Shown: piece after piece, positions 25,971 to 35,355 of the stretch
Layout of the letters: each line of letters opens with the position of its first letter
Numbering within the stretch: the stretch's first letter is position 1
Assembly: GCA_900313615.1 (NCBI GenBank)
Contig: OMRP01000002.1
Span: forward strand, 1 to 64,000
Direction: 5' to 3'
Length of the DNA stretch: 64,000 bases
DNA from: an uncultured Prevotellaceae bacterium
GTDB lineage: Bacteria; Bacteroidota; Bacteroidia; Bacteroidales; Bacteroidaceae
Notes under the pieces: generated by a model
Seen by the model: only the letters and a program-made list of their open reading frames with translations
Told to the model about the DNA's origin: nothing
Database searches by the model: none
Program-made: the position numbers and the translations under genes

Positions 25971-26066
25971 ATGATTGCATTTTTTATTTCATTGGCCGTT
26001 GCTGTTGTAGCAGCAGAGATGGCACAAGTCTATTTCTTTGTGAAAAACGAAGGACAAAACAAGTAA
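25971..26066 (+). CDS. 31-residue single-span membrane peptide
   Basis: Encodes MIAFFISLAVAVVAAEMAQV followed by YFFVKNEGQNK: one hydrophobic helix (about 2-25) and a short charged C-terminus. The unit has its own consensus promoter and a terminator hairpin 30 nt after the stop, so it looks like an independent gene rather than chance. No family recognised. It lies between the C39-like peptidase and preA, transcribed in the same direction as both. Confidence 0.65.
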   Translation: MIAFFISLAVAVVAAEMAQVYFFVKNEGQNK

Positions 26067-26095
26067 GAACGAGAAAATTTGAGAGTAAATAAAAG

Positions 26096-26136
26096 AATGG
26101 CGGGAGTCGTACCAACGACCTCCCGCCATTTTTTAT
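26096..26136 (+). terminator. terminator of the small membrane peptide gene
   Basis: AATGGCGGGAG-TCGT pairs with ACGACCTCCCGCCATT (one bulged base) and is followed by six T. Confidence 0.85.
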
Positions 26137-26138
26137 GG

Positions 26139-26192
26139 GTAAAAGGGTAAAAAGGTAAAAAAGTAAAAGGGTAATAAAGTAAAAAGTAAAAG
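26139..26192 (+). repeat. GGGTAAAA octamer array
   Basis: TAA-bearing octamers of the same kind as after the GH146 gene. Located between the terminator of the small peptide gene and the preA promoter. Confidence 0.85.
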
Positions 26193-26201
26193 TCCATTAC
26201 A

Positions 26202-26234
26202 TTTGTTTATTCATTTTTTATTACTATATTTGCA
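26202..26234 (+). promoter_or_regulatory. preA promoter
   Basis: TTTG (26202-26205), 19-nt spacer, TATATTTG (26225-26232) plus CA; ATG 19 nt downstream. Confidence 0.85.
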
Positions 26235-26252
26235 AAAAATAACATCATCATT

Positions 26253-27755
26253 ATGCTGCATACCTATGAAGAGGCGGCACGCTGCCTATTGTGCGAGGAC
26301 GCTCCTTGCACGAAAGCGTGCAAGACAGGCGACCCCGCGCGCGCCATTCGCGCCATTCGCTTCGACAATGCCAAGAATGTATGGAGGTGGACAGAGGGCT
26401 GCAGTGAAGCCGACCTAGAACGTGCCGAGCAAGCATGCATCCATTACGACCAACAGATAAGGATTAGAGAATTGCTTCGTTCCGTAGACACTTCGGCAAG
26501 CGAAGCAGCCAAGAAAGTTGGCTGCACACCTACCGACAAGTCGCCATCGAACCTCGCCATCACCTTCTGTGGCATTCCCTGCGAGAGCCCATTCTTTCTC
26601 GCCTCATCGGCAATCTGCACCAACTATGAGATGGTTGCCCGTGCCTTCGACCAGGGCTGGGCTGGTGTCTTTTACAAGACCATCTGCAAACAGGACATCC
26701 ACGAGGTGTCGCCCCGTTTCGACGCCGTGAAATCTGCAACATCTTTCGCCGGCTTCCGCAACATGGAGCAACTCAGCGAGAATCCTTATGAGGTGGATTT
26801 CGACATCCTTCATCGTTTGAAGCAACACTACCCCAACAAAGTGGTTGTGGGCTCTATTATGGGACAGTATGAAGAGGAATGGATAGAATTGGCGAAAATG
26901 GCCGAAGAAGCCGGATGTGATGCCGTGGAACTCAATTTCTCCTGTCCACAGATGCGATTGACTGGCATGGGTAGCGATGTGGGCCAAGACCCCGAGTTGG
27001 TGACATTCTACACCGCTTATGTGAAACGCAATGTGCACATACCTGTCATTCCCAAGATGACGCCCAACATCACGCAGATAAACCAGCCCGCCATGGGAGC
27101 CTTCTTCGCTGGTGCCGATGCCATCTCGGCCATCAACACCATCAAGAGCGTAACGATGTCGTCTGAAGCTGCTGTCAGTGACAAAAAGACCATTTCCGGC
27201 TATAGTGGTCGTGCCATCAAACCTATTGCCCTCCGTTATATCCTTGAGATGACCAAAAACCCCATCTTGAACAAGGAAAACAGAAGTCAAGCGGCTGCGA
27301 AGAGTGTTGAGTTCAGCGGCATCGGCGGTATAGAGACCTGGCGCGACGCATTGGAATTCATCCAAATTGGCTGTCGCAATGTTCAGGTTTGCACCGCTGT
27401 GATGGAGTATGGTTACCGCATCATCGACGACCTGGTTCTGGGACTGCAGACCTATCTGGACGAGAGAGGAATAGAGCGGTTGGAGGACATCGTGGGCGAA
27501 CAACTCCCCACCTTCGTCATGCCTAGCGACCTTGACCGTGATACAATGGTCTATCCCAAAATCGACCGAGAGAAATGTATCGGTTGCGGACGTTGTTATA
27601 TCTCCTGCCACGATGGAGGGCACCAAGCCATCACTTTTGACACTGATACCCGCCAGCCCCATATCGTGGGTACCAAATGCGTCGGTTGCCACTTATGCCG
27701 CCTGGTCTGCCCCACAGGAGCCATCGGCATAACGAAAAGGGTGGTGAAAAGGTAA
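26253..27755 (+). CDS. preA: dihydropyrimidine dehydrogenase subunit PreA with extra N-terminal Fe-S domain
   Basis: 500 aa. The central FMN TIM barrel (about 100-420: ITFCGIPCESPFFLASS, NFSCPQM, GSDVGQDPELV, SGYSGRAIKPIALR, SGIGGIETW) and the C-terminal double 4Fe-4S ferredoxin (CIGCGRCYISC, CVGCHLCRLVC) are those of PreA, which reduces uracil/thymine with NADH. Unlike E. coli PreA (about 411 aa), it carries about 95 extra N-terminal residues with CLLCEDAPCTKAC, resembling the GltD/PreT-type Fe-S domain but without its FAD/NAD domains. No preT gene is adjacent. Strong own promoter and bidirectional terminator. Stop codon begins an octamer array. Confidence 0.85.
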   Translation: MLHTYEEAARCLLCEDAPCTKACKTGDPARAIRAIRFDNAKNVWRWTEGCSEADLERAEQACIHYDQQIRIRELLRSVDTSASEAAKKVGCTPTDKSPSNLAITFCGIPCESPFFLASSAICTNYEMVARAFDQGWAGVFYKTICKQDIHEVSPRFDAVKSATSFAGFRNMEQLSENPYEVDFDILHRLKQHYPNKVVVGSIMGQYEEEWIELAKMAEEAGCDAVELNFSCPQMRLTGMGSDVGQDPELVTFYTAYVKRNVHIPVIPKMTPNITQINQPAMGAFFAGADAISAINTIKSVTMSSEAAVSDKKTISGYSGRAIKPIALRYILEMTKNPILNKENRSQAAAKSVEFSGIGGIETWRDALEFIQIGCRNVQVCTAVMEYGYRIIDDLVLGLQTYLDERGIERLEDIVGEQLPTFVMPSDLDRDTMVYPKIDREKCIGCGRCYISCHDGGHQAITFDTDTRQPHIVGTKCVGCHLCRLVCPTGAIGITKRVVKR

Positions 27756-27789
27756 AAAGGTAAAAAAGTAAAAAAGTAAAAGGGATAAA
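27750..27789 (+). repeat. octamer stop-codon array after preA
   Basis: TAA at 27753 (the stop codon), 27761, 27769 and 27777, period 8, then a slightly shifted copy at 27786. Confidence 0.9.
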
Positions 27790-27790
27790 T

Positions 27791-27831
27791 AAAAAAGGAC
27801 AATACCCTGCAGTGTGGTATTGTCCTTTTTT
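27791..27831. terminator. bidirectional terminator between preA and the aldo-keto reductase
   Basis: GGACAATACC (27797-27806) pairs with GGTATTGTCC (27816-27825), extended by A6 and T6+ runs on either side. Confidence 0.92.
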
Positions 27832-27865
27832 TTTCGAATTTGGTTTAACTACTTATTATGGGATA

Positions 27866-29227
27866 TTATCCTCTCTTTCTCAGCGTCTCGACGATACGCC
27901 CCATCTGGTTGGGGATACGTATTTGCTGCGGACATTTCGACAGACATTCTTCACAGTCCTGGCAAGCCTTAGCCCATGTCTTCTCATCGGGTAACGCCGC
28001 CTTGTAGCCATCGATGAATTGTTGCTTGCGTGCCGCATAGTCAGCCGACTGGCTGTCAGGCAGAGGAAGGATATGCTCGTTGATGGCCTCATTGTAATAA
28101 GCGAAATTCTTGGGTATGTCCACTCCATAAGGACAGGGCATACAATAGGCACAAGTGGTACAGGGTATGGTTGGGAATCCCGCCATCACGTCGGCGATAT
28201 TTGCCAACAGAGCATTTTCACTCTCCGTGCATGGGTCAAGCGGCGAGAACGTCTCCACATTGTCAATGAGATGGTCCATGCGGTTCATGCCACTGAGTGC
28301 CGTAAGAATGTTAGAGTGTGAACCCACCCATCGGAACGCCCACCTTGCGGCACTGTCATTGGGGCGGAGCTCCTGCAGTTGCTTAAACTGTTCGTCTCGC
28401 AATTTTGCCAATGCGCCACCACGCAGCGGCTCCATGATAACACACTGTATGTCGAGTTTCTGACATTTGTTATAGAGATATTCTGCATCGGCATCCCTCT
28501 TCCACCCGTCGCCGAGCGAGGCATGTCGCCAATCGAGGTAATTCATTTGTATCTGCACGAAATCCCAGTGATATTCGTCGTTATGGTCCAGCAGCCAGTC
28601 GAAGGCTCTCACATCACCGTGATAAGAGAATCCCAGGTGACGTATCCGACCCGCCTTGCGCTCCTCCAATAGGAAATCGAGCAAGCCATTGTCGATGAAT
28701 CGTCCTTTCACATTATCCACACCACCGCCACCAATGCTGTGAAGGAGGTAATAGTCGATATAATCCACTTTCAACCGTTGGAACGACTGGTAGTACATTT
28801 TTTTCGACTCTTCCAGTGCCCATGAACGTTGGTTTTGGTTGGACATTTTGGTGGCCACATAATATTTCTCCCGAGGATACCGTGAGAGGGCATTGCCCAT
28901 CAACACCTCGGAACGTCCGCGCATATACATTGGTGCTGTGTCGAAATAGTTGACCCCGTGTTCTATGGCATAGTCCACCAATTGGTTCACCTCATCTTGG
29001 TTGTCGGGCAGACGCATCATGCCAAACCCCAGCAATGAGATTTGTTCACCCGAACCATGCTGCACACGATAGGTCATGCGGTTCTCTTTCACCGCTTTTC
29101 CCTCATTCTTAGCGAATGCGTTGAATGGCTCCAGTGCCACCAAGGCCATTGCCGAACCTGCGCCAATGCCTAAACGCCGCAGGAACTCCCTTCGGCTCAT
29201 ATTGCTTCTGTTTCTCTTGTTCTTCAT
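27866..29227 (-). CDS. Tat-exported aldo/keto reductase with C-terminal Fe-S domain
   Basis: 453 aa. Twin-arginine signal SRREFLRRLGIGAGS (11-25). The aldo/keto reductase barrel spans about 50-350 (GFGMMRLP, NYFDTAPMY, VATKMS, YYLLHSIG). The C-terminus has cysteine clusters CTTCAYCMPCPYGVDIP and CQDCEECLSKCPQQIRIP, the 4Fe-4S double-cluster type. Tat export implies folding with cofactor before secretion. Substrate unknown; such proteins are common in gut Bacteroidota near carbohydrate genes. Start is just downstream of a full promoter. Confidence 0.88.
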   Translation of the reverse strand: MKNKRNRSNMSRREFLRRLGIGAGSAMALVALEPFNAFAKNEGKAVKENRMTYRVQHGSGEQISLLGFGMMRLPDNQDEVNQLVDYAIEHGVNYFDTAPMYMRGRSEVLMGNALSRYPREKYYVATKMSNQNQRSWALEESKKMYYQSFQRLKVDYIDYYLLHSIGGGGVDNVKGRFIDNGLLDFLLEERKAGRIRHLGFSYHGDVRAFDWLLDHNDEYHWDFVQIQMNYLDWRHASLGDGWKRDADAEYLYNKCQKLDIQCVIMEPLRGGALAKLRDEQFKQLQELRPNDSAARWAFRWVGSHSNILTALSGMNRMDHLIDNVETFSPLDPCTESENALLANIADVMAGFPTIPCTTCAYCMPCPYGVDIPKNFAYYNEAINEHILPLPDSQSADYAARKQQFIDGYKAALPDEKTWAKACQDCEECLSKCPQQIRIPNQMGRIVETLRKRG

Positions 29228-29272
29228 GACGCTTTCTTTAAATGGTTGGACTCAAACACAATAGAGTGCCAC

Positions 29273-29304
29273 AAATATACGATTAATTACCTAACCATCC
29301 AAAT
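29273..29304 (-). promoter_or_regulatory. promoter of the aldo-keto reductase gene
   Basis: On the minus strand: TTTG (29304-29301), 20-nt spacer, TATATTTG (29280-29273). Confidence 0.85.
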
Positions 29305-29440
29305 TTTTAAGAAAAAAATGGAATAATTCGGCAAAAGGGGTTCAAAGAAATGGTTGGAATAAAAAGAAATGAATTATTCTGATTTCTTTCATTATTTCAC
29401 AGAAATGTGCAGAAATATAATCAGAAATGGAAAGAAATAG

Positions 29441-30402
<962 letters not shown>

Positions 30403-30405
<3 letters not shown>

Positions 30406-30490
30406 AATTTAAAAATTAAAAGATTTAAAAATTAAAAAATAAGGAAATTAAAAGATTAAAATATTAGAAAATTAAAAAATAAGGAGGGGA
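30403..30490 (+). repeat. AAAATTAAAAGATT array
   Basis: AT-only variant of the gene-end tandem repeats, starting at the stop codon of the broken esterase gene: units AAATTTAAAAATT and AATTAAAAGATT, repeated six or so times. Confidence 0.75.
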
Positions 30491-30535
30491 AAAGCTATTT
30501 TAGGATATTCCTCCATTTCATTAGGGAAATTCCTT

Positions 30536-30567
30536 TTTGGGTTTGTGTATTTCGTTCTAATTTTGCA
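30536..30567 (+). promoter_or_regulatory. promoter of the LRR protein gene
   Basis: TTTG (30536-30539), 18-nt spacer, TAATTTTG (30558-30565) plus CA. Spacer is one base shorter than usual. Confidence 0.6.
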
Positions 30568-30615
30568 TAGTGGTAAGATGTTTCTTGCCAAATCATGCAC
30601 TAATTCATCATTGTT

Positions 30616-31407
30616 ATGAGAAGACTTTTTACATTGTTAGCCACCGCATTTGTGGTTGTATTTGTCACAGCACAGGAGATGAAACTCACCGTGAGCGTTC
30701 CGGGTACGTTGCACTCACTCGTTGGTGATGGTCAAAACGTGGAGAAGCTGACACTATTGGGCACAGTTGATGACAGCGATTTGCGTTTCATCCGCTCACT
30801 TCCAAAATTGAAGAGAATCGATTTGCGCAAATTGGCCAACAAAGAACTTGGCGACTCCGCTTTTTATGGCATGCGCACATTGGAATATGCCCGTTTGCCC
30901 AAAAAGTTGGTGCGGTTGGGCCGTTCGGCCTTTGAGGGCTGCGTCAATCTTTCAAGTATCCAGTTCTCGGATTATATGGAATCCATACCTGAACAGATGT
31001 TAAAAGATTGCACCTCCCTTGACAAGATTGACATTTACAATAGCCACATCCGTAGCATTGAAAAAGGCGCCTTCATGAATTCCAGCGTTCGTATCATCCC
31101 TCTTCCCCAACAACTTCGTTCCATCGGGATGGCCGCCTTCGCCAACTGCAAGCGCCTTGAGCAGATACGCATTCCCAAATGGGTGTTGGAGATTGGCTCA
31201 TTGGCGTTCGCCAACTGCAAGATGCTCCGCTCCATCATCGTCCGCACTGAGATACCTCCCACATGCGCGCCTGATGCTTTCGACGGCTTGGATATGTGCA
31301 CGCTCACCGTCATCCATCCAGAGCAGTACCGTTCCCTCTATCCCTGGAGCAAAATCAACCTCGACTACAATGAATACAACGGCAGCGAACTGAAAACAGT
31401 CAGGTAA
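30616..31407 (+). CDS. secreted BspA-like leucine-rich-repeat protein
   Basis: 263 aa with signal peptide 1-19. Residues about 75-225 contain repeats of the LRR_5/BspA type (DSAFYGMRTLEYARLPKKL, RSAFEGCVNLSSIQFS, GMAAFANCKRLEQIRIPKWV, SLAFANCKMLRSIIV). Such proteins mediate binding at the cell surface. No sorting tail of the LAGQRV type is present. An own promoter precedes it; the next gene has a separate promoter. Binding partner unknown. Confidence 0.82.
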   Translation: MRRLFTLLATAFVVVFVTAQEMKLTVSVPGTLHSLVGDGQNVEKLTLLGTVDDSDLRFIRSLPKLKRIDLRKLANKELGDSAFYGMRTLEYARLPKKLVRLGRSAFEGCVNLSSIQFSDYMESIPEQMLKDCTSLDKIDIYNSHIRSIEKGAFMNSSVRIIPLPQQLRSIGMAAFANCKRLEQIRIPKWVLEIGSLAFANCKMLRSIIVRTEIPPTCAPDAFDGLDMCTLTVIHPEQYRSLYPWSKINLDYNEYNGSELKTVR

Positions 31408-31428
31408 GAAGAATTTGACTGATTGTTG

Positions 31429-31460
31429 TTGATTTCTGTGAATAAAAATGTATTTTTGCA
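31429..31460 (+). promoter_or_regulatory. promoter of the 31492 gene
   Basis: TTG (31429-31431), 19-nt spacer, TATTTTTG (31451-31458) plus CA. Confidence 0.75.
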
Positions 31461-31491
31461 GTGTAATAGTATCATCTAAAAAGCTAACAAT

Positions 31492-32109
31492 ATGAAAAGA
31501 TTATCATTGGCTATGATTCTTGCCTGCTTCACATTGGGGCTGGCGGCACAGGACGTTATCCGAGTGAATTATCAAGGTGCGAAACCCACCATCGCCGACT
31601 TCGCATGGGCTATCCTTTCCAACTATGAGTGGAACGAGGAGGAGGACTGTCTCGATGAATCGACAAATGCAGCCAAGCAGGCCTGGACAAAATATCGCAA
31701 GGGGCTTCCACTGAATGAGGGCGATAAAATCACCGTCGACCAGAAAAACGGCTACGCGGTCTACGAGTCCAAATTTGAAAATGATTTGCTAAGAGTTGAG
31801 ATGTGCTATTGGAACGAGTCCGACCAAAAGCACAAACTGGTTGCCTACAATGTGAGATGCTACAGAGACGGCAAATACTCCCCCGGCCAATTTGACGGTC
31901 TCACCTTCTACCGCTACAACAATGCCACGAAAAAGATGACCGAGTGTGAGGCTCCCGGCTTTGATGTGTTTTTTAGCACTGATGACGGAGCCTGGATCTC
32001 TTACGACCTGCCGCGAATCGGCAAAGACATCATCTACACTGAGTGGAAAGACAACGTAAAAAAGAAACAGAAAACCCTGAAGTGGAATGGACGTCGGTTC
32101 AGCAAGTGA
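31492..32109 (+). CDS. secreted protein of unknown function
   Basis: 205 aa, signal peptide 1-19 (ending LAA). The body (DVIRVNYQGAKPTIADFAWA, WYVPM-like aromatic strands, KITVDQKNGYAVYESKF) looks like a small mixed alpha/beta or beta-rich periplasmic domain. No family recognised. Own promoter and own terminator. Confidence 0.75.
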   Translation: MKRLSLAMILACFTLGLAAQDVIRVNYQGAKPTIADFAWAILSNYEWNEEEDCLDESTNAAKQAWTKYRKGLPLNEGDKITVDQKNGYAVYESKFENDLLRVEMCYWNESDQKHKLVAYNVRCYRDGKYSPGQFDGLTFYRYNNATKKMTECEAPGFDVFFSTDDGAWISYDLPRIGKDIIYTEWKDNVKKKQKTLKWNGRRFSK

Positions 32110-32123
32110 ACCTTTTCGTATAT

Positions 32124-32155
32124 AGAAAAAGCCCACCTGACGGTGGGCTTTCTTC
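32124..32155. terminator. terminator between convergent genes
   Basis: AAGCCCACC (32129-32137), TGAC loop, GGTGGGCTT (32142-32150), flanked by A5 and T-rich runs. Confidence 0.88.
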
Positions 32156-32223
32156 TTTGAGGAGGTTTTTCATCCTTGTCAGGATTCCAAACCCGCCTTT
32201 TCGCTATAATCATTAAAGTCGTT

Positions 32224-33045
32224 TCAGAATTTTATGTCTCGTATCTCTGCCTCGTTGGCGAGTGCCAGGTCCATGGATGCCTTGTCGACCCGGATGTATC
32301 CGCCCTTGACCACAGCGCCCCTATAGTGGAGATGCTCAGCAGCCTTCTTGCTCATGGGCACGTACCAATACTGGTTGGTCTCAGCGCTTAGGGTGTATTT
32401 CTCCAAGGAGTTTTTGGCAGTGGCAGTGATGTACTTGACATTCTCTGCGAGAGCGTTGCTGGCAGATACACGGTAGCGACATTCCTGTCCCGGCACCATC
32501 TCAATGGCCCTGCTTTCCAAAGGTTGCACGAAGAACATCTTGCCGTTCTCGGTGTCGGTCACCACGATTTCGGTGTCAGAGTTGTTGGTGACAACCATCA
32601 GCATTCCCAGTTTCATGAGATCCTGAAGTTCATATTTCTTCTCATTCTCAAGTTCCCTCATTCCTTCCTCTGCATCGCGAGCAATGGCGTATCTGAAGAA
32701 GGCGCCGCTTCTTTTGCGTCTGCTCCTGCTTCCCATATCTGAGATGGCGAATCCCTCGCCTACCGCACAACCAATCTGCCCTACTATGGCAAGATTTTTG
32801 GCCCGTTTGCAATCGCGTATTTGTTCGATGAGTTCATCGTCCACCTCTTGCTGCACGATGGCGAAGGTGACCATGCCATCGGCTGACGTCATCTCCAGCG
32901 AACTGAGTTTGTTGTACTGAGAGTCCTTCACACCGTTCTCGGTCAGCGTCATATTGTTGCTGTACGTTGCGATGTAGGTTGATTTGGCAGATGCTACCAT
33001 CGTGACTGCCAACATGCAGATAATTGCGAAAATATTCTTTTTCAT
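32224..33045 (-). CDS. secreted protein of unknown function
   Basis: 273 aa, signal peptide 1-20 (ending ASA). Predicted features: a helical, charged centre (about 65-140, DDELIEQIRDCKRAKN, SRRKRSGAFFRYAIARDAEE) flanked by beta-rich ends. A Gly-containing stretch (LAIVGQIGCAVGEGFAISDMG) may contact membrane. No family recognised. A full promoter lies 50-80 nt upstream. Confidence 0.75.
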   Translation of the reverse strand: MKKNIFAIICMLAVTMVASAKSTYIATYSNNMTLTENGVKDSQYNKLSSLEMTSADGMVTFAIVQQEVDDELIEQIRDCKRAKNLAIVGQIGCAVGEGFAISDMGSRSRRKRSGAFFRYAIARDAEEGMRELENEKKYELQDLMKLGMLMVVTNNSDTEIVVTDTENGKMFFVQPLESRAIEMVPGQECRYRVSASNALAENVKYITATAKNSLEKYTLSAETNQYWYVPMSKKAAEHLHYRGAVVKGGYIRVDKASMDLALANEAEIRDIKF

Positions 33046-33094
33046 GACTTTAATGTTATAATTGTTGATTTTTGTCTTTAATGATTTTCTGGTG

Positions 33095-33127
33095 CAAATT
33101 TAAGGGTGTTTTGTATCTTCTTCCAAA
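33095..33127 (-). promoter_or_regulatory. promoter of the 32224-33045 gene
   Basis: Minus strand: TTTG (33127-33124), 21-nt spacer, TAAATTTG (33102-33095) plus CA. Confidence 0.82.
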
Positions 33128-33251
33128 CAATATTCCACAAAACGTCCCAAGCACATGAGACAATTACACCATATTGCGACAAAGCACGGCAGGCACCCTG
33201 AAATCTGTCGCAAAGTTGGCTCATTATCCTCCTTACGGAATAATTAAATAG

Positions 33252-33282
33252 AAAAAAGCCCACCCTAAGGTGAGCTTTTTTG
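33252..33282. terminator. terminator hairpin with A/T runs
   Basis: AAAAAAGCCCACC pairs with GGTGAGCTTTTTT with one mismatch, loop CTAA. It lies 30 nt beyond the stop of the 33312 gene on the minus strand. Confidence 0.85.
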
Positions 33283-33311
33283 GATTTCCATGAAACAGGT
33301 TCAAGTTTTTC

Positions 33312-34247
33312 TTATTTTATCACTACCTTCTTGCCATTTTGGATATATACCCCATGTGAAGGATTGTATACACGGCGGCCACTTAAGTCATAGACTGCAG
33401 TATCACTTGCTGTCTCAGAATTCATGACAGCAGAGATGCCCGTGGTGTCAGCCGTATCGAAGTTCTGCGTTCCACCGCGATAGAAGATAGAACCGTCTGC
33501 TTTGATGGCTTTGCCTGCATAGTTCTCGATGGTCAGCGTACCGTCCAACTGATAAACATTACCCGTATCTTCATCTTCATGCCCTACGATTTCACCTGTT
33601 GAGGCTTCGCCAGCCAGTTCACACTGGATGCCGTCGTCGCCCGTGTTGCTGATGGTGATGGTGCCGCTCTCCATGAGGAAATACTCCTTACAGTGGATGC
33701 CGTCCTTGACAGCACCATTGATATTGAGAGTCAGATTTTTGAGTTCCACATACTCCTTGCTATAAATGGCATGGCTCGAATTGCCCACAACATTCAATTC
33801 GCCTTTGCCCTTGAACTCGAGGTGGCCCGTGCAATGGATGCAGCCTTTGTAGTCAGCATTGACACCATCTGCGAGTGTATTGACCGTGTTCTTCTTGGCA
33901 CTGACATCAATACGTTTTCCGTTCTGTATATTCAACGCGGGGCCGGTAGGGTTGGTTAGTGTCAGGCCGTTCAGGTCGATTTCACACTTGTATTCACCAT
34001 TCAGACAGAACGACCCATCGTCTGACGAACCGCTAAGAGCGTAGATTATCTCAATCTCATCCGTCTCCGCTGTCGATGTAATGACTACATGCGATGACGT
34101 GCCTGAATCTACTGTTATGTAGCTGGCGATGTCGTCATCAATTGTGATGGTAGCGTTGGCACCGTCATACACCACCGTCACGGTGTTGGTAGCTTGCATG
34201 GATACGGTTCCCAACATAAGCAAAAGGAGTAAAAATACTTTTTTCAT
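33312..34247 (-). CDS. secreted Cthe_2159-type carbohydrate-binding beta-helix protein
   Basis: 311 aa, signal peptide 1-19. Residues about 80-265 form repetitive beta-helix-like rungs (DLNGLTLTNPTGPALNIQNG, ADGVNADYKGCIHCTGHLEF, HAIYSKEYVELKNLTLNING, DGIHCKEYFLMESGTITISN), the pattern of the carbohydrate-binding family typified by Clostridium thermocellum Cthe_2159. The C-terminus YDLSGRRVYNPSHGVYIQNG plus KKVVIK is a sorting-type tail shared with two other window proteins. A TACCTTTG box lies at 34328-34335 (minus). Ligand unknown; acidic polysaccharide is possible. Confidence 0.78.
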   Translation of the reverse strand: MKKVFLLLLLMLGTVSMQATNTVTVVYDGANATITIDDDIASYITVDSGTSSHVVITSTAETDEIEIIYALSGSSDDGSFCLNGEYKCEIDLNGLTLTNPTGPALNIQNGKRIDVSAKKNTVNTLADGVNADYKGCIHCTGHLEFKGKGELNVVGNSSHAIYSKEYVELKNLTLNINGAVKDGIHCKEYFLMESGTITISNTGDDGIQCELAGEASTGEIVGHEDEDTGNVYQLDGTLTIENYAGKAIKADGSIFYRGGTQNFDTADTTGISAVMNSETASDTAVYDLSGRRVYNPSHGVYIQNGKKVVIK

Positions 34248-34327
34248 AAGCGTTGATGTTATTGTTTTTAGATTATATATGTTTATTAGGATAAGTTAGC
34301 AAATACGGCATATTTTAAAGTTCGCTG

Positions 34328-34335
34328 CAAAGGTA
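34328..34335 (-). promoter_or_regulatory. -7 box of the beta-helix protein gene
   Basis: TACCTTTG followed by CA on the minus strand; leader about 75 nt. No clear -33 element. Confidence 0.55.
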
Positions 34336-34360
34336 CAACTTTTTTTGTGAAATGGGTGAA

Positions 34361-34405
34361 AAGAAGTTTGTGAGTTTTTGAGTTTTTGAGTTTTTGAGTT
34401 TATGA
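34361..34405. repeat. GAGTTTTT octamer array
   Basis: GTTTGTGA then GAGTTTTT units with period 8, directly downstream of the MBL hydrolase gene (minus strand). Confidence 0.8.
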
Positions 34406-34412
34406 GATTGTG

Positions 34413-35207
34413 TTACGAAAGGACTATCGTTCCACAACTAAATGATATGAGCTGTTTACCCATTACGTTCTTCATTATTTCAAACACATGATTGCCAGTA
34501 CAATGGCTGGTATAAAAACGTGTATCAGGATAATGGGCTTTTAGTCTTTTGGACAATGCTGTTAAATCTTCCTCGCTCTCTTGTCCGTCGAGTAAATGAA
34601 AGCCCCCAACGACCGAATGAACAGGCCAAGGGCAAGCAGAGAGGATGTTCTCCAATCCGCTGTGAGCACACCCAGTGAACAATAGACCGTCAATATAAAG
34701 TGCCAGTTCATGTCGGAAATCGTCATGGATATATTTCCCGTCAGCGTTTAATACAAAAAGATGCTGATTGCCCTTCGGCATAGTATGATTTTGGGGAATA
34801 TGGGCCATTATCTGCAAGTCATTGTCAATGCTGCAACTTTCGTCGACATACAGCATTCGCTCTTTCGCTATTTCGGGCCAAACAGTAGTAATACTATGCA
34901 AGTGCATACGCTTTGAGTAGAATTGGCTCTTGACAGCATCTGGAGAAACGATTATTTTTGCCGTGTTGTTCTTCTCCATGACATAACGCAATCCACCAGC
35001 ATGGTCGCTATGCCCGTGGGAAATAAAGACATAGTCAACCGTACTGAGGTCAACGCCCAAACGTTTTGCATTACGTATGAGCAAATCACTGGCTCCCGTA
35101 TCAAGCAAAATACGGCGGTGATTCGTTTCCAACAAGATTGACAACCCATGCTCCGTTTCCATTGCGGAGTCATCGGTGCGGTTGTCTACCAATACTGTCC
35201 ACTTCAT
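34413..35207 (-). CDS. MBL-fold metallo-hydrolase
   Basis: 264 aa, cytoplasmic, no signal peptide. The metallo-beta-lactamase-fold motif SHGHSDHAGG (about 63-72) is intact, with LLDTGASD upstream and downstream ligands in FTGCAHSG, GGFHL and TSHCTGNH. Closest to the group annotated as RFAP (dihydropterin-ribofuranosyl aminobenzene phosphate) synthase-like hydrolases, but the true substrate is unknown. Both flanks are tandem arrays, and no promoter is recognisable within the 150-nt upstream array. Confidence 0.85.
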   Translation of the reverse strand: MKWTVLVDNRTDDSAMETEHGLSILLETNHRRILLDTGASDLLIRNAKRLGVDLSTVDYVFISHGHSDHAGGLRYVMEKNNTAKIIVSPDAVKSQFYSKRMHLHSITTVWPEIAKERMLYVDESCSIDNDLQIMAHIPQNHTMPKGNQHLFVLNADGKYIHDDFRHELALYIDGLLFTGCAHSGLENILSACPWPVHSVVGGFHLLDGQESEEDLTALSKRLKAHYPDTRFYTSHCTGNHVFEIMKNVMGKQLISFSCGTIVLS

Positions 35208-35350
35208 GAGTTACGAGTTTCGAGTGATGAGTTTCGAGTGATGAGTTTCGAGTGATGAGTTTCGAGTGATGAGTTACGAGTGATGAGTTACGAGTTTCGA
35301 GTGATGAGTTTCGAGTGATGAGTGATGAGTTACGAGTGATGAGTTTGATT
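35206..35350. repeat. long GAGTTTC/GAGTGAT heptamer array
   Basis: About 20 heptamers with period 7, mainly GAGTTTC, GAGTGAT and GAGTTAC in alternation. It fills the whole spacer between the DUF1593 gene and the MBL gene. The longest pure array in the window. Confidence 0.9.
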
Positions 35351-35355
35351 ATGGA

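Noticed and set aside
35206..35350. Regular repeats resembling a CRISPR array
   Set aside because: Units are 7-8 nt with no spacers of 25-40 nt and no cas genes; this is a simple tandem array.
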